From JANWXR01 sp033577755 (lineage in GTDB: Bacteria; Chloroflexota; Anaerolineae; Anaerolineales; UBA6663): a stretch of DNA of 19,121 nucleotides. How positions within the stretch are numbered: position 1 is the first letter of the stretch; each line of letters starts with the position of its first letter. Location of the stretch: the NCBI GenBank assembly GCA_033577755.1, contig JAVQXV010000045.1:1-19121 (forward strand), given 5' to 3'. Under the pieces are notes generated by a model, which did not search any database, had not been told where the DNA came from, and saw only the letters and a program-made list of their open reading frames with translations. The translations under genes were made by a program, and so were the position numbers. Of the stretch, positions 1-6,826 are shown piece by piece.

Positions 1-42
1 AGATTGAAGATTGAAGATTGAAGATTGAAGATTGAAGATTGA
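1..42. repeat. 7-bp tandem repeat (AGATTGA x6)
   Basis: Six perfect head-to-tail copies of AGATTGA open the window and stop about 20 bp downstream of the tpiA stop codon. The array may extend beyond the left edge. It has no spacers and is not coding. A similar word (AGATT/GGAGATT) recurs as an inverted repeat at 7320-7374, so it may belong to the family of intergenic word repeats seen across the window. Confidence 0.9.
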
Positions 43-61
43 ATCTCCATTTTCTCCCTCT

Positions 62-820
62 CTACCTCACCGCTGCCTTTACAATCGTTGCAAACTCTGT
101 GGCCTTCAGGCTCGCTCCGCCGACGAGCGCGCCGTCAATCTCCGGCTGGGCAAAGAGCGCGGCCGCGTTCGCCGCCGTCACCGAACCACCGTACTGGATG
201 CGCAGCGCCTCGGCCACCGAAGCGGAGTAAAGCTCGGCGAGCAACTGGCGGATGTACCGGCCCATCACGCTGTTGGCCTGTTCGGGCGTGGCAGCCCGGC
301 CCGTGCCGATGGCCCAGACCGGCTCATAGGCGATGATGGTCTTGAGCGCATCGTCTGCGCTCAGGCCGGCATAGGCACTGCGCACGTGTCGCGTGACCAC
401 ATCGCCCGTCAGCCCGGCCTCGTTCTCCGCCAGGTTCTCGCCGACGCAGATGATGGGCGTCAGGCCGTGCGCCAGCGCGCTCTTCACCTTCTTGTTCACG
501 GTCTCATCGGTCTCGCCGAAGTACTGCCGCCGCTCCGAGTGGCCGATGATGACGTACTGCGCCAGCCCGACGAGCATGGGCGCGGAAACCTCGCCGGTGA
601 ATGCGCCGGACTTCTCCCAGTGGATGTTCTGCGCGCCGAGGCCGATGCCGGTGCCGGCCAGCAACGGGGCAACTGCCGGCAGCGCGACGAACGGGGGGCA
701 GAGCACGCGCTCCACGCCGCTCACGCCGCCGATCTCCGCGACCAGCGCGTGCGCCAGCTCCACCGCTTCGGCGGGCGTTTTGTTCATCTTCCAGTTTCCG
801 GCGATCACGGGAGTTCGCAT
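62..820 (-). CDS. tpiA: triosephosphate isomerase
   Basis: This glycolytic and gluconeogenic enzyme interconverts dihydroxyacetone phosphate and glyceraldehyde 3-phosphate in the cytoplasm. The 252-residue product has the usual family length. It carries the complete active site: NWKMN with Lys11, IIGHSERR with His94, AYEPVWAIGTG with the catalytic Glu166, and the phosphate-binding GGSV (211-214) and GALVGGASL (230-238). The ATG at 818-820 is preceded by AAGGAGA at 829-835 with 8 nt spacing, which fixes the start. The gene points the same way as gap and pgk but is separated from pgk by about 1.5 kb holding a toxin/antitoxin pair and repeats, so it is probably transcribed independently. No convincing sigma-70 promoter was found; the upstream space is occupied by a palindromic repeat. 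Confidence 0.97.
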   Translation of the reverse strand: MRTPVIAGNWKMNKTPAEAVELAHALVAEIGGVSGVERVLCPPFVALPAVAPLLAGTGIGLGAQNIHWEKSGAFTGEVSAPMLVGLAQYVIIGHSERRQYFGETDETVNKKVKSALAHGLTPIICVGENLAENEAGLTGDVVTRHVRSAYAGLSADDALKTIIAYEPVWAIGTGRAATPEQANSVMGRYIRQLLAELYSASVAEALRIQYGGSVTAANAAALFAQPEIDGALVGGASLKATEFATIVKAAVR

Positions 821-847
821 CTTTGTAATCTCCTTGAGAGGGTGTTG

Positions 848-900
848 TACGCAATACGCAACACGGAATACGCAACCGTATTGCGTATTGCGTATTCCGT
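848..900. repeat. CGCAATACGC-type palindromic intergenic repeat, copy 1
   Basis: The sequence is built from the words tacgcaatacgcaa and acggaatacgcaa followed by their reverse complements. ACGGAATACGCAA at 863-875 pairs perfectly with TTGCGTATTCCGT at 888-900. The same words form a palindrome at 4666-4730 and a degraded copy at 8228-8252. It sits immediately upstream of the tpiA ribosome-binding site and would form a hairpin in the 5' region of that transcript. Confidence 0.85.
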
Positions 901-954
901 TTGGCGTGCTCCAATTTTCTCACGATTGGCTTGCGCGTGGGCGGGCCTGTCTGT

Positions 955-1127
955 CAACGGATGGGGGAACGGATAAACGGATGGGAACGGATGGCCGTAT
1001 CCGCTGGTATCCGCGCATCCGTTGATTATCCGTTGACGGCTGGGCGCACGGGCGTGTCTGTCTGTCAACGGATGAGGAAACGGATGAACGGATGGCTGTG
1101 TTTGTTAGTGTCCGCTTATTCGTTTTT
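955..1127. repeat. ATCCGTT-type palindromic repeat, units 1 and 2
   Basis: Unit 1 (955-1039) is a run of CAACGGAT/AACGGATG words followed by the complementary TATCCGC/ATCCGTTG words, so it can fold on itself. Unit 2 (1065-1127) repeats the left half and decays into TTATTCGTTTTT. Both are preceded by a shared TCTGTCAACGG lead-in. Further units lie at 1864-1952 and 1975-2028. No coding potential is apparent; the reading frames across it are repeat-derived. Confidence 0.85.
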
Positions 1128-1155
1128 GGTCACTCAGGTGTTTCCACAATTTGCT

Positions 1156-1184
1156 TTGCCTTCAGATGAGCGTGGACATATAAT
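1156..1184 (+). promoter_or_regulatory. candidate promoter for the toxin/antitoxin pair
   Basis: TTGCCT (1156-1161), a 17-bp spacer and a perfect TATAAT (1179-1184) lie just before the toxin ATG at 1193. The predicted start of transcription, near 1191, would leave almost no leader, consistent with the absence of a Shine-Dalgarno sequence. The -35 match is only 4 of 6. Confidence 0.55.
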
Positions 1185-1192
1185 CAGCTTTG

Positions 1193-1492
1193 ATGAAACT
1201 CGTATTTGAATGGGACGCGAAAAAGGCAAAAGTCAATCTCAAAAAGCATCGGATCAGTTTTGAAGAAGCCAAAACGATCTTCAATGACCCTCTCCTGGTC
1301 ACCTTTCCTGATGAAGAGCATTCGGAGGCCGAGGAGCGCTTTATCAGCATCGGTATATCAGCAAGTAACAGGGTTTTATTAGCAATTCACACAGAGCATG
1401 AAGAGGCCAAAGACTCGCTTGTTATCCGCATTATCAGTTGCCGCAGAGCGACTGCGTCAGAACGGAGAGTATATGAAGAAGGTGAAGACTAG
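1193..1492 (+). CDS. brnT: BrnT family (DUF497) toxin
   Basis: The 99-residue product fits the BrnT/DUF497 family, RelE-fold ribonuclease toxins of type II toxin/antitoxin systems that arrest translation until neutralised. Visible signatures are the N-terminal VFEWDAKKAKVNLKKH, ISFEEA (21-26), FNDP (30-33), EERF-ISIG (48-54) and the C-terminal IRIISCRRATASERRVYEE (79-97) with its basic/Glu active-site cluster. I place the start at ATG 1193, because a TTG one codon earlier gives only one extra residue. There is no obvious Shine-Dalgarno, and a TATAAT box ends 9 nt upstream, so translation may be leaderless. The gene overlaps the next one by 20 nt. Base composition is visibly less GC-rich than the neighbouring metabolic genes, which suggests acquisition by transfer. 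Confidence 0.88.
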   Translation: MKLVFEWDAKKAKVNLKKHRISFEEAKTIFNDPLLVTFPDEEHSEAEERFISIGISASNRVLLAIHTEHEEAKDSLVIRIISCRRATASERRVYEEGED

Positions 1493-1805
1493 ACGCTCCC
1501 TCAAAGCCAAAGATGAGGTCCTCCCGGAATATAACCTGCGGAGCAAGAAAGGCGTTCGGGGCAAGTACTATCGTGCCTATCGGCAAGGGCACACTGTCAG
1601 GGTTTATGAAGCCGATGGAACGGTACAGGTTCAATACTTCACGTTAGCAGAGGGTGCGGTCATGCTTGAACCTGATGTGCGTGCCTACTTTCCGAACTCG
1701 GAGGTTGTCAACCGGACTCTACGCTCGCTCATTGCTTTAGTGCCTGAGAAGGCGACTGAGCGCAAGGCGATTTCTAAATCGCAGAGGGTAAACGCAAGAA
1801 GGTAA
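1473..1805 (+). CDS. probable antitoxin partner of BrnT
   Basis: This 110-residue protein starts at ATG 1473 inside the last 20 nt of the toxin gene, in another frame, a coupling typical of toxin/antitoxin pairs. GGAGAG just upstream (about 1464-1469) is a plausible ribosome-binding site. It resembles a widespread antitoxin-like family marked by PEYNLRS, GVRGKYYRAYRQG (27-39) and the C-terminal LEPDVRAYFPNSEVVNRTLR (65-84), a likely RHH-like or dimerising segment. It is not the classical BrnA, so the pairing is inferred from the overlap and family habit. The tail after residue 92 is basic and low in complexity. By analogy it would neutralise the toxin and may autorepress the promoter at 1156-1184. 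Codon use is AT-richer than the surroundings. Confidence 0.75.
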   Translation: MKKVKTRRSLKAKDEVLPEYNLRSKKGVRGKYYRAYRQGHTVRVYEADGTVQVQYFTLAEGAVMLEPDVRAYFPNSEVVNRTLRSLIALVPEKATERKAISKSQRVNARR

Positions 1806-1863
1806 GTCGCTCGTCATAGGGCGGCCCAATAGGGGTTCCGGCCAGAGTTGTCTGCGCGTGTCC

Positions 1864-2028
1864 GCCAATGGATGGGGGGAACGGATGAACGGATTAGGAA
1901 CGGATAGATGTATCCTCTGGTATCCGCTCATCTGTTGGTTAGCCGTTGGCGGATGGGTGGGCGCTTCTGTCTGTCAACGGATGGGGGGAACGGATAGCCA
2001 TATCCGCTGGTATCCGCTCATCCGTTGG
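1864..2028. repeat. ATCCGTT-type palindromic repeat, units 3 and 4 (unit 4 interrupted)
   Basis: Unit 3 (1864-1952) and the left part of unit 4 (1975-2028) repeat the pattern of unit 1. Unit 4 breaks at tccgttgg (2021-2028), where a MITE-like element is inserted, and its remainder resumes at 2249-2270. No gene is visible between 1806 and 2376. Confidence 0.85.
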
Positions 2029-2248
2029 GTGTGCACGCAAAACCTGTCAGCCGCACCCTGACCCTTCGGCTTCGCTCCGCTGAGCGCGCTCAGGGGAGCG
2101 GCGGGCGTCCGGCGATTGCCGCTTCGGCTTCGCTCAGCGTCCGCTCAGGATGCCCGCCGCGCAGGCCATCCTGAGCGTGGCTTCGCCGAGCGAAGCCCGC
2201 CGAAGGGCGAAGGGGCGGCCAGTTCCCTGACAACCTTTGCGTGCACAC
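2029..2248 (+). mobile_element. MITE-like element, copy 1 (220 bp, intact)
   Basis: The element begins GTGTGCACGCAAA and ends in the reverse complement TTTGCGTGCACAC (13-bp terminal inverted repeats, followed after 4 nt by a second shared GTCAG). It is flanked by a perfect 8-bp direct duplication, tccgttgg, at 2021-2028 and 2249-2256. The interior is a long imperfect palindrome of CTTCGGCTTCGCT / CTCAGGATG / CATCCTGAGC / GCCGAAGGGCGAAG words. It carries no transposase. Removing it with one duplication restores an ATCCGTT repeat unit like those at 1019-1035 and 1932-1948, which shows that it moved. Confidence 0.9.
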
Positions 2249-2291
2249 TCCGTTGGTTATCCGTTGACGGACAGCATCCATCCTGCTCAAC

Positions 2292-2339
2292 AAAAAAACC
2301 GCCGGCCACGCTGCTACACAGCAGTCTGTGGTCGGCGGT
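2292..2339 (-). terminator. Rho-independent terminator of the yvcK-gap-pgk operon
   Basis: On the minus strand the RNA would fold an 11-bp GC-rich stem (10 of 11 paired; arms 2328-2338 and 2299-2309) with an inner CTGCT/AGCAG extension (2311-2324). A run of seven U residues (plus-strand A at 2292-2298) follows directly. It begins about 37 nt downstream of the pgk stop. Confidence 0.88.
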
Positions 2340-2376
2340 CTGCCGTCAACAGTCGTCCGTTGCCTGCTTCCCAGCG

Positions 2377-3552
2377 TTACTTGTCATTCAGCGCCGCTAG
2401 GCCGGGCAGCACCTTGCCCTCCAGCATCTCCAGGCTTGCGCCGCCGCCGGTGGAGATATGGGTAATCTTGGCGGCCAGCCCGGCCTGCTCCACGGCGGCC
2501 ACCGAGTCGCCGCCGCCCACCACCGTGATCGCACCGCACTCGGCCACAGCCTTGGCCACGCCGTTGGTGCCGTGCGCAAAGTTGGGGAATTCGAACACGC
2601 CCATCGGGCCGTTCCACACCACCAGCGCCGCGCCCTTCAGCGCCTCAGCGTAGGCAGCCACGGTCAACGGGCCGATGTCGAGGATGCGCCAGCCGGCAGG
2701 CACACCGTCCTTCACGTTGATGACCTGCTTTTGCGCGCCGTCCTCGAATCTGTCACCGAGCACCGCGTCCACCGGCAGCTTCAGCTTGTCGCCCGCTTTC
2801 GCCAGCAAGGCTCGGGCCGTCTCCACGCCGGCCTCCTCTACCAGCGAGTCGCCTACCTCCAGCCCCTGCGCTTTGAAGAACGTGTTGGCCATGCCGCCGC
2901 CGATGAGCAACTTATCGGCCTTCTGTAGCAGGTTCTCAATGACGCCGATCTTGTCCGAGATTTTTGCGCCGCCGAGGATGGCGATGTAGGGATGCTTGGG
3001 GTTCTCTACTGCCTGGCCGAGGTACTCAATCTCCTTCTCCATAAGGAAGCCGGCCACGGCGGGCAGGTAATGGGCCACGCCCTCGGTGGAGGCGTGCGCG
3101 CGATGCGCCGAGCCAAAGGCGTCGTTGACGTAGATGTCGGCCAGCACCGAGAGCTTCTTAGCAAAGGTCGGGTCGTTCTTCTCTTCTTCCGGGTGGAAGC
3201 GGACGTTTTCGAGTAGGACGACCTCACCCGGCGTGATGACGGCTGCAGCCTCCTCCGCCACCGGGCCGACGCAATCGGGCACGAGCTTGACGGGCCTGCC
3301 GAGCAGCTCGCTCAGGCGGGCGGCGGCGGGCGCAAGCGAATACTTCGGGTCCGGCCCGCCCTTGGGCCGCCCCAGATGTGAGGCCAGAATCACCGCCGCG
3401 CCTTTGTCCAGCAAGTATTGAATCGTAGGCAGCGAGGCGCGAATGCGGGTGTCATCCGTCACCTTCCCGTCCTTCAGAGGGACGTTGAAGTCCACGCGCA
3501 CCAGCACCTTCTTCTTTTTGACGTCAATGTCACGGATGGTCTTTTTGTTCAT
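2377..3552 (-). CDS. pgk: phosphoglycerate kinase
   Basis: The enzyme transfers phosphate from 1,3-bisphosphoglycerate to ADP, the first ATP-yielding step of glycolysis, in the cytoplasm. The 391-residue product shows VRVDFNVPLKDG near the N-terminus, ASHLGRPKGG, ENVRFHPEEEKND, the hinge region ILGGAKISDKIGVIENLL, LIGGGMANTFF, the ATP-side WNGPMGVFEFPNFAHGT and the C-terminal GGGDSVAAVEQAG with STGGGASLEMLEG. I chose the ATG at 3550-3552 (MNKKTIRD) because the open frame upstream to 3681 translates a palindromic repeat and overlaps the end of gap. The Shine-Dalgarno is weak, so translation may depend on coupling to gap, 71 nt upstream, or on the hairpin at 3569-3610. A clear terminator follows at 2292-2339. 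Confidence 0.97.
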   Translation of the reverse strand: MNKKTIRDIDVKKKKVLVRVDFNVPLKDGKVTDDTRIRASLPTIQYLLDKGAAVILASHLGRPKGGPDPKYSLAPAAARLSELLGRPVKLVPDCVGPVAEEAAAVITPGEVVLLENVRFHPEEEKNDPTFAKKLSVLADIYVNDAFGSAHRAHASTEGVAHYLPAVAGFLMEKEIEYLGQAVENPKHPYIAILGGAKISDKIGVIENLLQKADKLLIGGGMANTFFKAQGLEVGDSLVEEAGVETARALLAKAGDKLKLPVDAVLGDRFEDGAQKQVINVKDGVPAGWRILDIGPLTVAAYAEALKGAALVVWNGPMGVFEFPNFAHGTNGVAKAVAECGAITVVGGGDSVAAVEQAGLAAKITHISTGGGASLEMLEGKVLPGLAALNDK

Positions 3553-3568
3553 TGCTGATTTTTGATTA

Positions 3569-3610
3569 GATTGCGGATTGGCTATCGGCGTTAGTCGCCA
3601 ATCCGCAATC
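3569..3610. repeat. GCGGATTG palindrome between gap and pgk
   Basis: GATTGCGGATTGGC (3569-3582) and GCCAATCCGCAATC (3597-3610) are perfect 14-bp inverted arms around a 14-nt loop. A further AAATCCGCAATCTACAAT word continues to the gap stop codon. There is no T-tract, so it is unlikely to be a terminator. It may stabilise or separate the gap and pgk messages, or simply be another intergenic repeat. Confidence 0.85.
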
Positions 3611-3623
3611 CAAAATCCGCAAT

Positions 3624-4634
3624 CTACAATTTGGAGGCCACCATCGCCGTCACATCGGCCAGGCGGCAGGCGTAGCCCCACTCATTGTCGTACCAGGCTA
3701 CGACCTTGACCAAGTTGCCGACCACCAATGTATCCAACGAAGAATAGACGGACGAGAAGGTGGTGCCCTTCAGGTCACTAGAAACCAACGGTTCGTCGGT
3801 GACGCCGAGGATGCCCTGCATTGGGCCACTGGCATACTCCAGCATAGCACTGCGAATGTCGTCCTTGCTGGCCTCCTTGTTGAGGATGGCGGTGAAGTCC
3901 ACCACTGAAACGGTCGCCGTGGGCACGCGGAAGGCCATGCCGCCGAACTTGCCCTTCAGCTCGGGGATGACCAGGCCGACGGCCTTGGCTGCGCCGGTCT
4001 CCGACGGCACGATGTTCTCGGCGGCGGCGCGGGCGTCGCGCAGGTCTTTGGCGCCCATGTCCTGTAGGCGCTGCGAGTTGGTGTAGGCGTGGACGGTGGT
4101 GAGCAAGCCCCGGTCAATGCCGAAGACATCGTTAAGCACCTTGGCGACGGGCGCCAGGCCGTTGGTGGTGCAGGAGGCGTTGGAGATGACATGGTGTTTG
4201 GCCGGGTCATACCTGTCGTTGTTCACGCCCAGCACGATGGTGATGTCTTCGTTCTTGGCCGGTGCCGAGATGATGACTTTCTTCGCGCCGCCGTTTTTGA
4301 TGTGGCCAACGGCCTTAGTGGCGTCGGTGAACAAGCCGGTGGACTCGATGACGATCTCCACGCCCATCTCCGCCCACTTGATGGCGTTAAGGTCCTTCTC
4401 GGCGATGACTTTGACGGGCTTACCGTCCACCACGAGCGTATCATCCTTGACTTCAACGGTGCCCGGGTATGCCCCATAGGTCGAGTCGTACTTGAGCAGG
4501 TGGGCGTTGGTGGCCGCGTCGAATAAATCATTTACGGCGACCACTTCGATTTTGTCGGCGTGGCGTGCCTTGATGGTGCGGAATGCCAGTCGCCCGATGC
4601 GGCCGAAGCCATTAATGCCAACTTTGACGGTCAT
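3624..4634 (-). CDS. gap: glyceraldehyde-3-phosphate dehydrogenase
   Basis: The enzyme oxidatively phosphorylates glyceraldehyde 3-phosphate to 1,3-bisphosphoglycerate with NAD+. The 336-residue product has the Rossmann motif GINGFGRIGR (7-16), the NAD-specificity Asp36 after the second strand, the catalytic SNASCTTN with Cys155, and His182 in TTVHAYTNSQRL. The C-terminal WYDNEWGY segment, typical of the family, is also present. The start is fixed by AAGGAGA (4642-4648) 7 nt before the ATG. It is the middle gene of an apparent yvcK-gap-pgk operon. The 70 nt before it contain a CGCAATACGC palindrome. The stop codon lies within the AATCTACAAT repeat word preceding the pgk-side palindrome. Confidence 0.97.
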   Translation of the reverse strand: MTVKVGINGFGRIGRLAFRTIKARHADKIEVVAVNDLFDAATNAHLLKYDSTYGAYPGTVEVKDDTLVVDGKPVKVIAEKDLNAIKWAEMGVEIVIESTGLFTDATKAVGHIKNGGAKKVIISAPAKNEDITIVLGVNNDRYDPAKHHVISNASCTTNGLAPVAKVLNDVFGIDRGLLTTVHAYTNSQRLQDMGAKDLRDARAAAENIVPSETGAAKAVGLVIPELKGKFGGMAFRVPTATVSVVDFTAILNKEASKDDIRSAMLEYASGPMQGILGVTDEPLVSSDLKGTTFSSVYSSLDTLVVGNLVKVVAWYDNEWGYACRLADVTAMVASKL

Positions 4635-4665
4635 GAGGTATTCTCCTTAGAGTGGTGACGGAACG

Positions 4666-4730
4666 CGGACTACGCAATACGGAATACGCGTTACGCAGGT
4701 CACGCTACGTAGTGCGTATTGCGTAGTCCG
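4666..4730. repeat. CGCAATACGC-type palindromic repeat, copy 2
   Basis: CGGACTACGCAATACG (4666-4681) and CGTATTGCGTAGTCCG (4715-4730) are perfect 16-bp inverted arms. The right arm lies inside the yvcK reading frame, whose last codons and stop (4705-4707) are repeat-derived. The hairpin would separate the yvcK and gap messages. Confidence 0.9.
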
Positions 4731-6012
4731 TTGTCTCTAATAGGCTTATCAGTACCGCCGCCAGCTTGGTTGCGTCATGCCGCCATGGATAGGCCGCGTC
4801 GGCTAGGTCGGCGGCGATTACTTGAAGAGCGCCGTTCGCCGGCGCATCCACGGTCACCCAGTTCAGGTGCGGCAGCAGCGTCCCGCGCTGGTTGACGTTG
4901 GCCAGTACCAGCGGGAACAGGCCCCGTTCGGTGTGGCGTTCGATTGCCCGAACGTGGTCGAGCACGGAGTAGCCATCCGTCTCGCCCGGCTGGGTGGCGG
5001 TGTTGCACACGTACACCTTGAGCGCGCGGCTGGCCTTGATGGCGGCGGTCAGGTCAGGCACGAGCAGGTTTGGGAGCAGACTGGTGTACAGGCTGCCCGG
5101 CCCCAGCACGATCAGGTCGGCTTCGAGCAACGCGCGCACCGCGCCGGGGTAAGCCGGCGGGTCCTCCGGTTGCAGGCGTACCCGCCGGATTTGTCCGCGC
5201 GTCTCGGTTATCTTGGATTCGCCCGTCACTACAGCGACCGCCTGACCCTCGCCGACCACTTCGCCGATTAGCGTCACGTCGCTCAGGGTCGAGGGCACCA
5301 CGCGGCCCCGAATGTTGAGCACCTTACTCGACTCGAGCAGGCCCTTTTCAAAACTCCCCGCCACCTCCGCCATAGCAGTGATGAACAGGTTGCCGAAAGA
5401 GTGCCCGCCGACATCCTCCCGCCCGCCAAAGCGATATTGAAACAGCTGTGTGGTCAGTGCTTCGTCATCGGCCAGCGCGGCGATGCAGTTGCGGAAGTCG
5501 CCGGGCGGCAGCACGCCGAGCGTCTGGCGCAGCCTGCCGGACGAGCCGCCATCGTCGGCGACGGTAACGATGGCCGTCAGGTTGGAGGTGTGTGCTTTCA
5601 GCCCGCGCAGCAGCGTTGAAAGGCCGGTGCCTCCGCCGATGGCGACGATTTTCGGACCGCGCCCGCGCCGCCGATGTTCGCTCACCGCCTGCGCCACGCT
5701 TTGCCCGGGCCGGACGAACGGCGCCAGGACGTTGCGGTTGATCTGCGCGATGGCGAGCAGCGTAAGCGCCAGCCCTAGCCCACCGAGGAGCAGACCGCGC
5801 ATTGCTCTCGGCAGGAACTGTAACGTCAATACGCCGGGCAACCACGGCATCGCCACGTCGCGGTAGAAGTCTATGAGCAGGTACGCCAGCCCCAGGCCAA
5901 CCAGTGTCGTCCCCAGCAGCTGCAGTCCAAACCAGCGCTTGACGCCCATGCCGGGGATCAGCCAGCGGAGCCACTCCCGCAAGCGTGCTTTGAGTTGTAA
6001 CCCTGGCCGCAT
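4705..6012 (-). CDS. yvcK: YvcK/CofD-like gluconeogenesis factor, membrane-anchored
   Basis: The YvcK family (CofD-like fold, UDP-sugar binding in studied members) is needed for growth on gluconeogenic carbon sources and for cell-wall homeostasis. The 435-residue product has two predicted membrane segments (about 29-49 and 72-92) before the domain starting at KIVAIGGGTGLSTLLRGLK (121-139). It continues with VTVADDGGSSGRLR (149-162), GDFRNCIAALAD, GHSFGNLFI, LGPGSLYTSLLPNLL and CNTATQPGETDGYS. The membrane N-terminus is absent from the B. subtilis protein. The last residues (TTDYAIRTT) are encoded by a palindromic repeat arm, so the native C-terminus has probably been altered. A good promoter at 6028-6057 leaves a leader of only about 9 nt. 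Being first in an operon with gap and pgk fits a role in carbon-flux control. Confidence 0.92.
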   Translation of the reverse strand: MRPGLQLKARLREWLRWLIPGMGVKRWFGLQLLGTTLVGLGLAYLLIDFYRDVAMPWLPGVLTLQFLPRAMRGLLLGGLGLALTLLAIAQINRNVLAPFVRPGQSVAQAVSEHRRRGRGPKIVAIGGGTGLSTLLRGLKAHTSNLTAIVTVADDGGSSGRLRQTLGVLPPGDFRNCIAALADDEALTTQLFQYRFGGREDVGGHSFGNLFITAMAEVAGSFEKGLLESSKVLNIRGRVVPSTLSDVTLIGEVVGEGQAVAVVTGESKITETRGQIRRVRLQPEDPPAYPGAVRALLEADLIVLGPGSLYTSLLPNLLVPDLTAAIKASRALKVYVCNTATQPGETDGYSVLDHVRAIERHTERGLFPLVLANVNQRGTLLPHLNWVTVDAPANGALQVIAADLADAAYPWRHDATKLAAVLISLLETTDYAIRTT

Positions 6013-6027
6013 GGCTCAACCGCTGCG

Positions 6028-6057
6028 ATGATAGCAGACCCACACAAGCCGGGTCAA
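6028..6057 (-). promoter_or_regulatory. promoter of yvcK-gap-pgk
   Basis: On the minus strand TTGACC (6057-6052), an 18-bp spacer and TATCAT (6033-6028) match sigma-70 consensus 5/6 and 5/6. Transcription would start near 6021, about 9 nt before the yvcK ATG, with only a weak GAG as ribosome-binding site. Confidence 0.7.
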
Positions 6058-6144
6058 CGACGAAATGCTTCTACCGGCAACTTCTCTCACCTAGCATACT
6101 TTAGTGGGCGCGGTCAGTGCCGAACGTCACCAAAACGGACCTGC

Positions 6145-6612
6145 TCAACCTTTGTATTTCTGTTCCAGTTGCCGGAGGCGCTCGATTTGCTGTCGATTCC
6201 AGTCCGATTGGGCTTCACCTGTTTGGGTGGGGGTGTTGAACCAGGCATCGAGGATTTCGCGCATCAGCGGGACGGAGGTGGCGCGCAGGCTGAGGGCGAG
6301 GACATTGGCGTGGTTCCAGATGCGCGCGCCCCGAGCCGTCTCGGCATCGTGGACCAGCGCGGCGCGGATGCCCGGCACCTTGTTGGCAGCGATGCTTGCG
6401 CCGGTGCCCGTCCAACAGCAGACGATGCCCTCATCCGCCACGCCGTTGGCCACAGCCTCCGCCGCCTGAGCGCAGACCACCGGCCAATCAGCCTCCGGCT
6501 CGTCGGGGCGGCGCGGGCCGAAGTGCAGCACCTCATGGCCGCGCTTGCGCAGCTCGGCCAGCAAGGCTGCGGTTAGTTCGTTAGCGGAGTCGTTTGCCAG
6601 AGCGATACGCAT
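6145..6612 (-). CDS. RpiB/LacA/LacB family sugar-phosphate isomerase, atypical subfamily
   Basis: The family isomerises ribose 5-phosphate/ribulose 5-phosphate (RpiB) or galactose 6-phosphate (LacAB). The 155-residue product keeps the core GIVCCWTGTGASIAANKVPG (62-81) with the Cys at the RpiB nucleophile position (65/66), followed by GIRAALVHDAETARGARIWN and HANVLALS. The standard N-terminal SDHAG, whose Asp-His takes part in ring opening, is replaced by NDSAN, and a Trp (67) sits where RpiB has Gly. This CCWTGTG variant is a recognisable subgroup of unknown substrate, so I give no gene symbol. Start ATG 6612 is preceded by AGGAGA. It stands alone between yvcK and the ribosomal operon. Confidence is high for the family and low for the exact substrate. 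Confidence 0.85.
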   Translation of the reverse strand: MRIALANDSANELTAALLAELRKRGHEVLHFGPRRPDEPEADWPVVCAQAAEAVANGVADEGIVCCWTGTGASIAANKVPGIRAALVHDAETARGARIWNHANVLALSLRATSVPLMREILDAWFNTPTQTGEAQSDWNRQQIERLRQLEQKYKG

Positions 6613-6767
6613 GAAGTTTCTCCTGCAACGACAAGGTTGGTTGGGATACAAAGGGTTGCAGATGAGTATGGGCTATTCTGCTGACAACCTGCATTGAGTA
6701 TGTATTTACCCCTCACCCGGAAGTGAGTGCAACCCGCAACTTTCAACCTGACTTGCAGTGGAGTCTG

Positions 6768-6794
6768 GGGCAGATGTCCGAATGACATCTGCCC
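6768..6794 (-). terminator. stem-loop after rpmE, possible terminator
   Basis: GGGCAGATGTC (6768-6778) and GACATCTGCCC (6784-6794) form a perfect 11-bp stem with a 5-nt loop, 33 nt past the rpmE stop. No U-tract follows on the minus strand, so it may be a 3'-stabilising hairpin or a factor-dependent terminator. The rest of 6613-6826 holds no gene that I can see. Confidence 0.5.
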
Positions 6795-6826
6795 TTTGTC
6801 GAGAGAAGAGCTTAGAGTAGGGGTGA

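Noticed and set aside
1..42. CRISPR array
   Set aside because: The AGATTGA units are 7 bp, contiguous and without spacers. The ATCCGTT units are palindromic and irregular, also without spacers, and no cas gene is present.
32..976. Long plus-strand open frame opposite tpiA
   Set aside because: It is antisense to an unmistakable tpiA, is Arg/Ala-rich with no family motifs, and its end translates palindromic repeats. It is a GC-rich shadow.
2090..2293. Conserved-looking small ORF inside the MITE-like copies (also 11212-11394 and opposite 8114-8198)
   Set aside because: Similar peptides appear only because the DNA repeat is shared. Lengths and frames differ between copies and there is no ribosome-binding site.
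3569..3610. Rho-independent terminator between gap and pgk
   Set aside because: The stem is strong but there is no U-tract on the minus strand, and pgk appears to be in the same operon.
3553..3681. 43-residue N-terminal extension of pgk
   Set aside because: It translates the intergenic palindrome and overlaps gap. The family starts at MNKKTIRD, so the shorter start was used.
4089..4526. Plus-strand frame of 145 codons inside gap
   Set aside because: It is opposite the catalytic-core coding sequence of gap and has no Shine-Dalgarno or recognisable domain.
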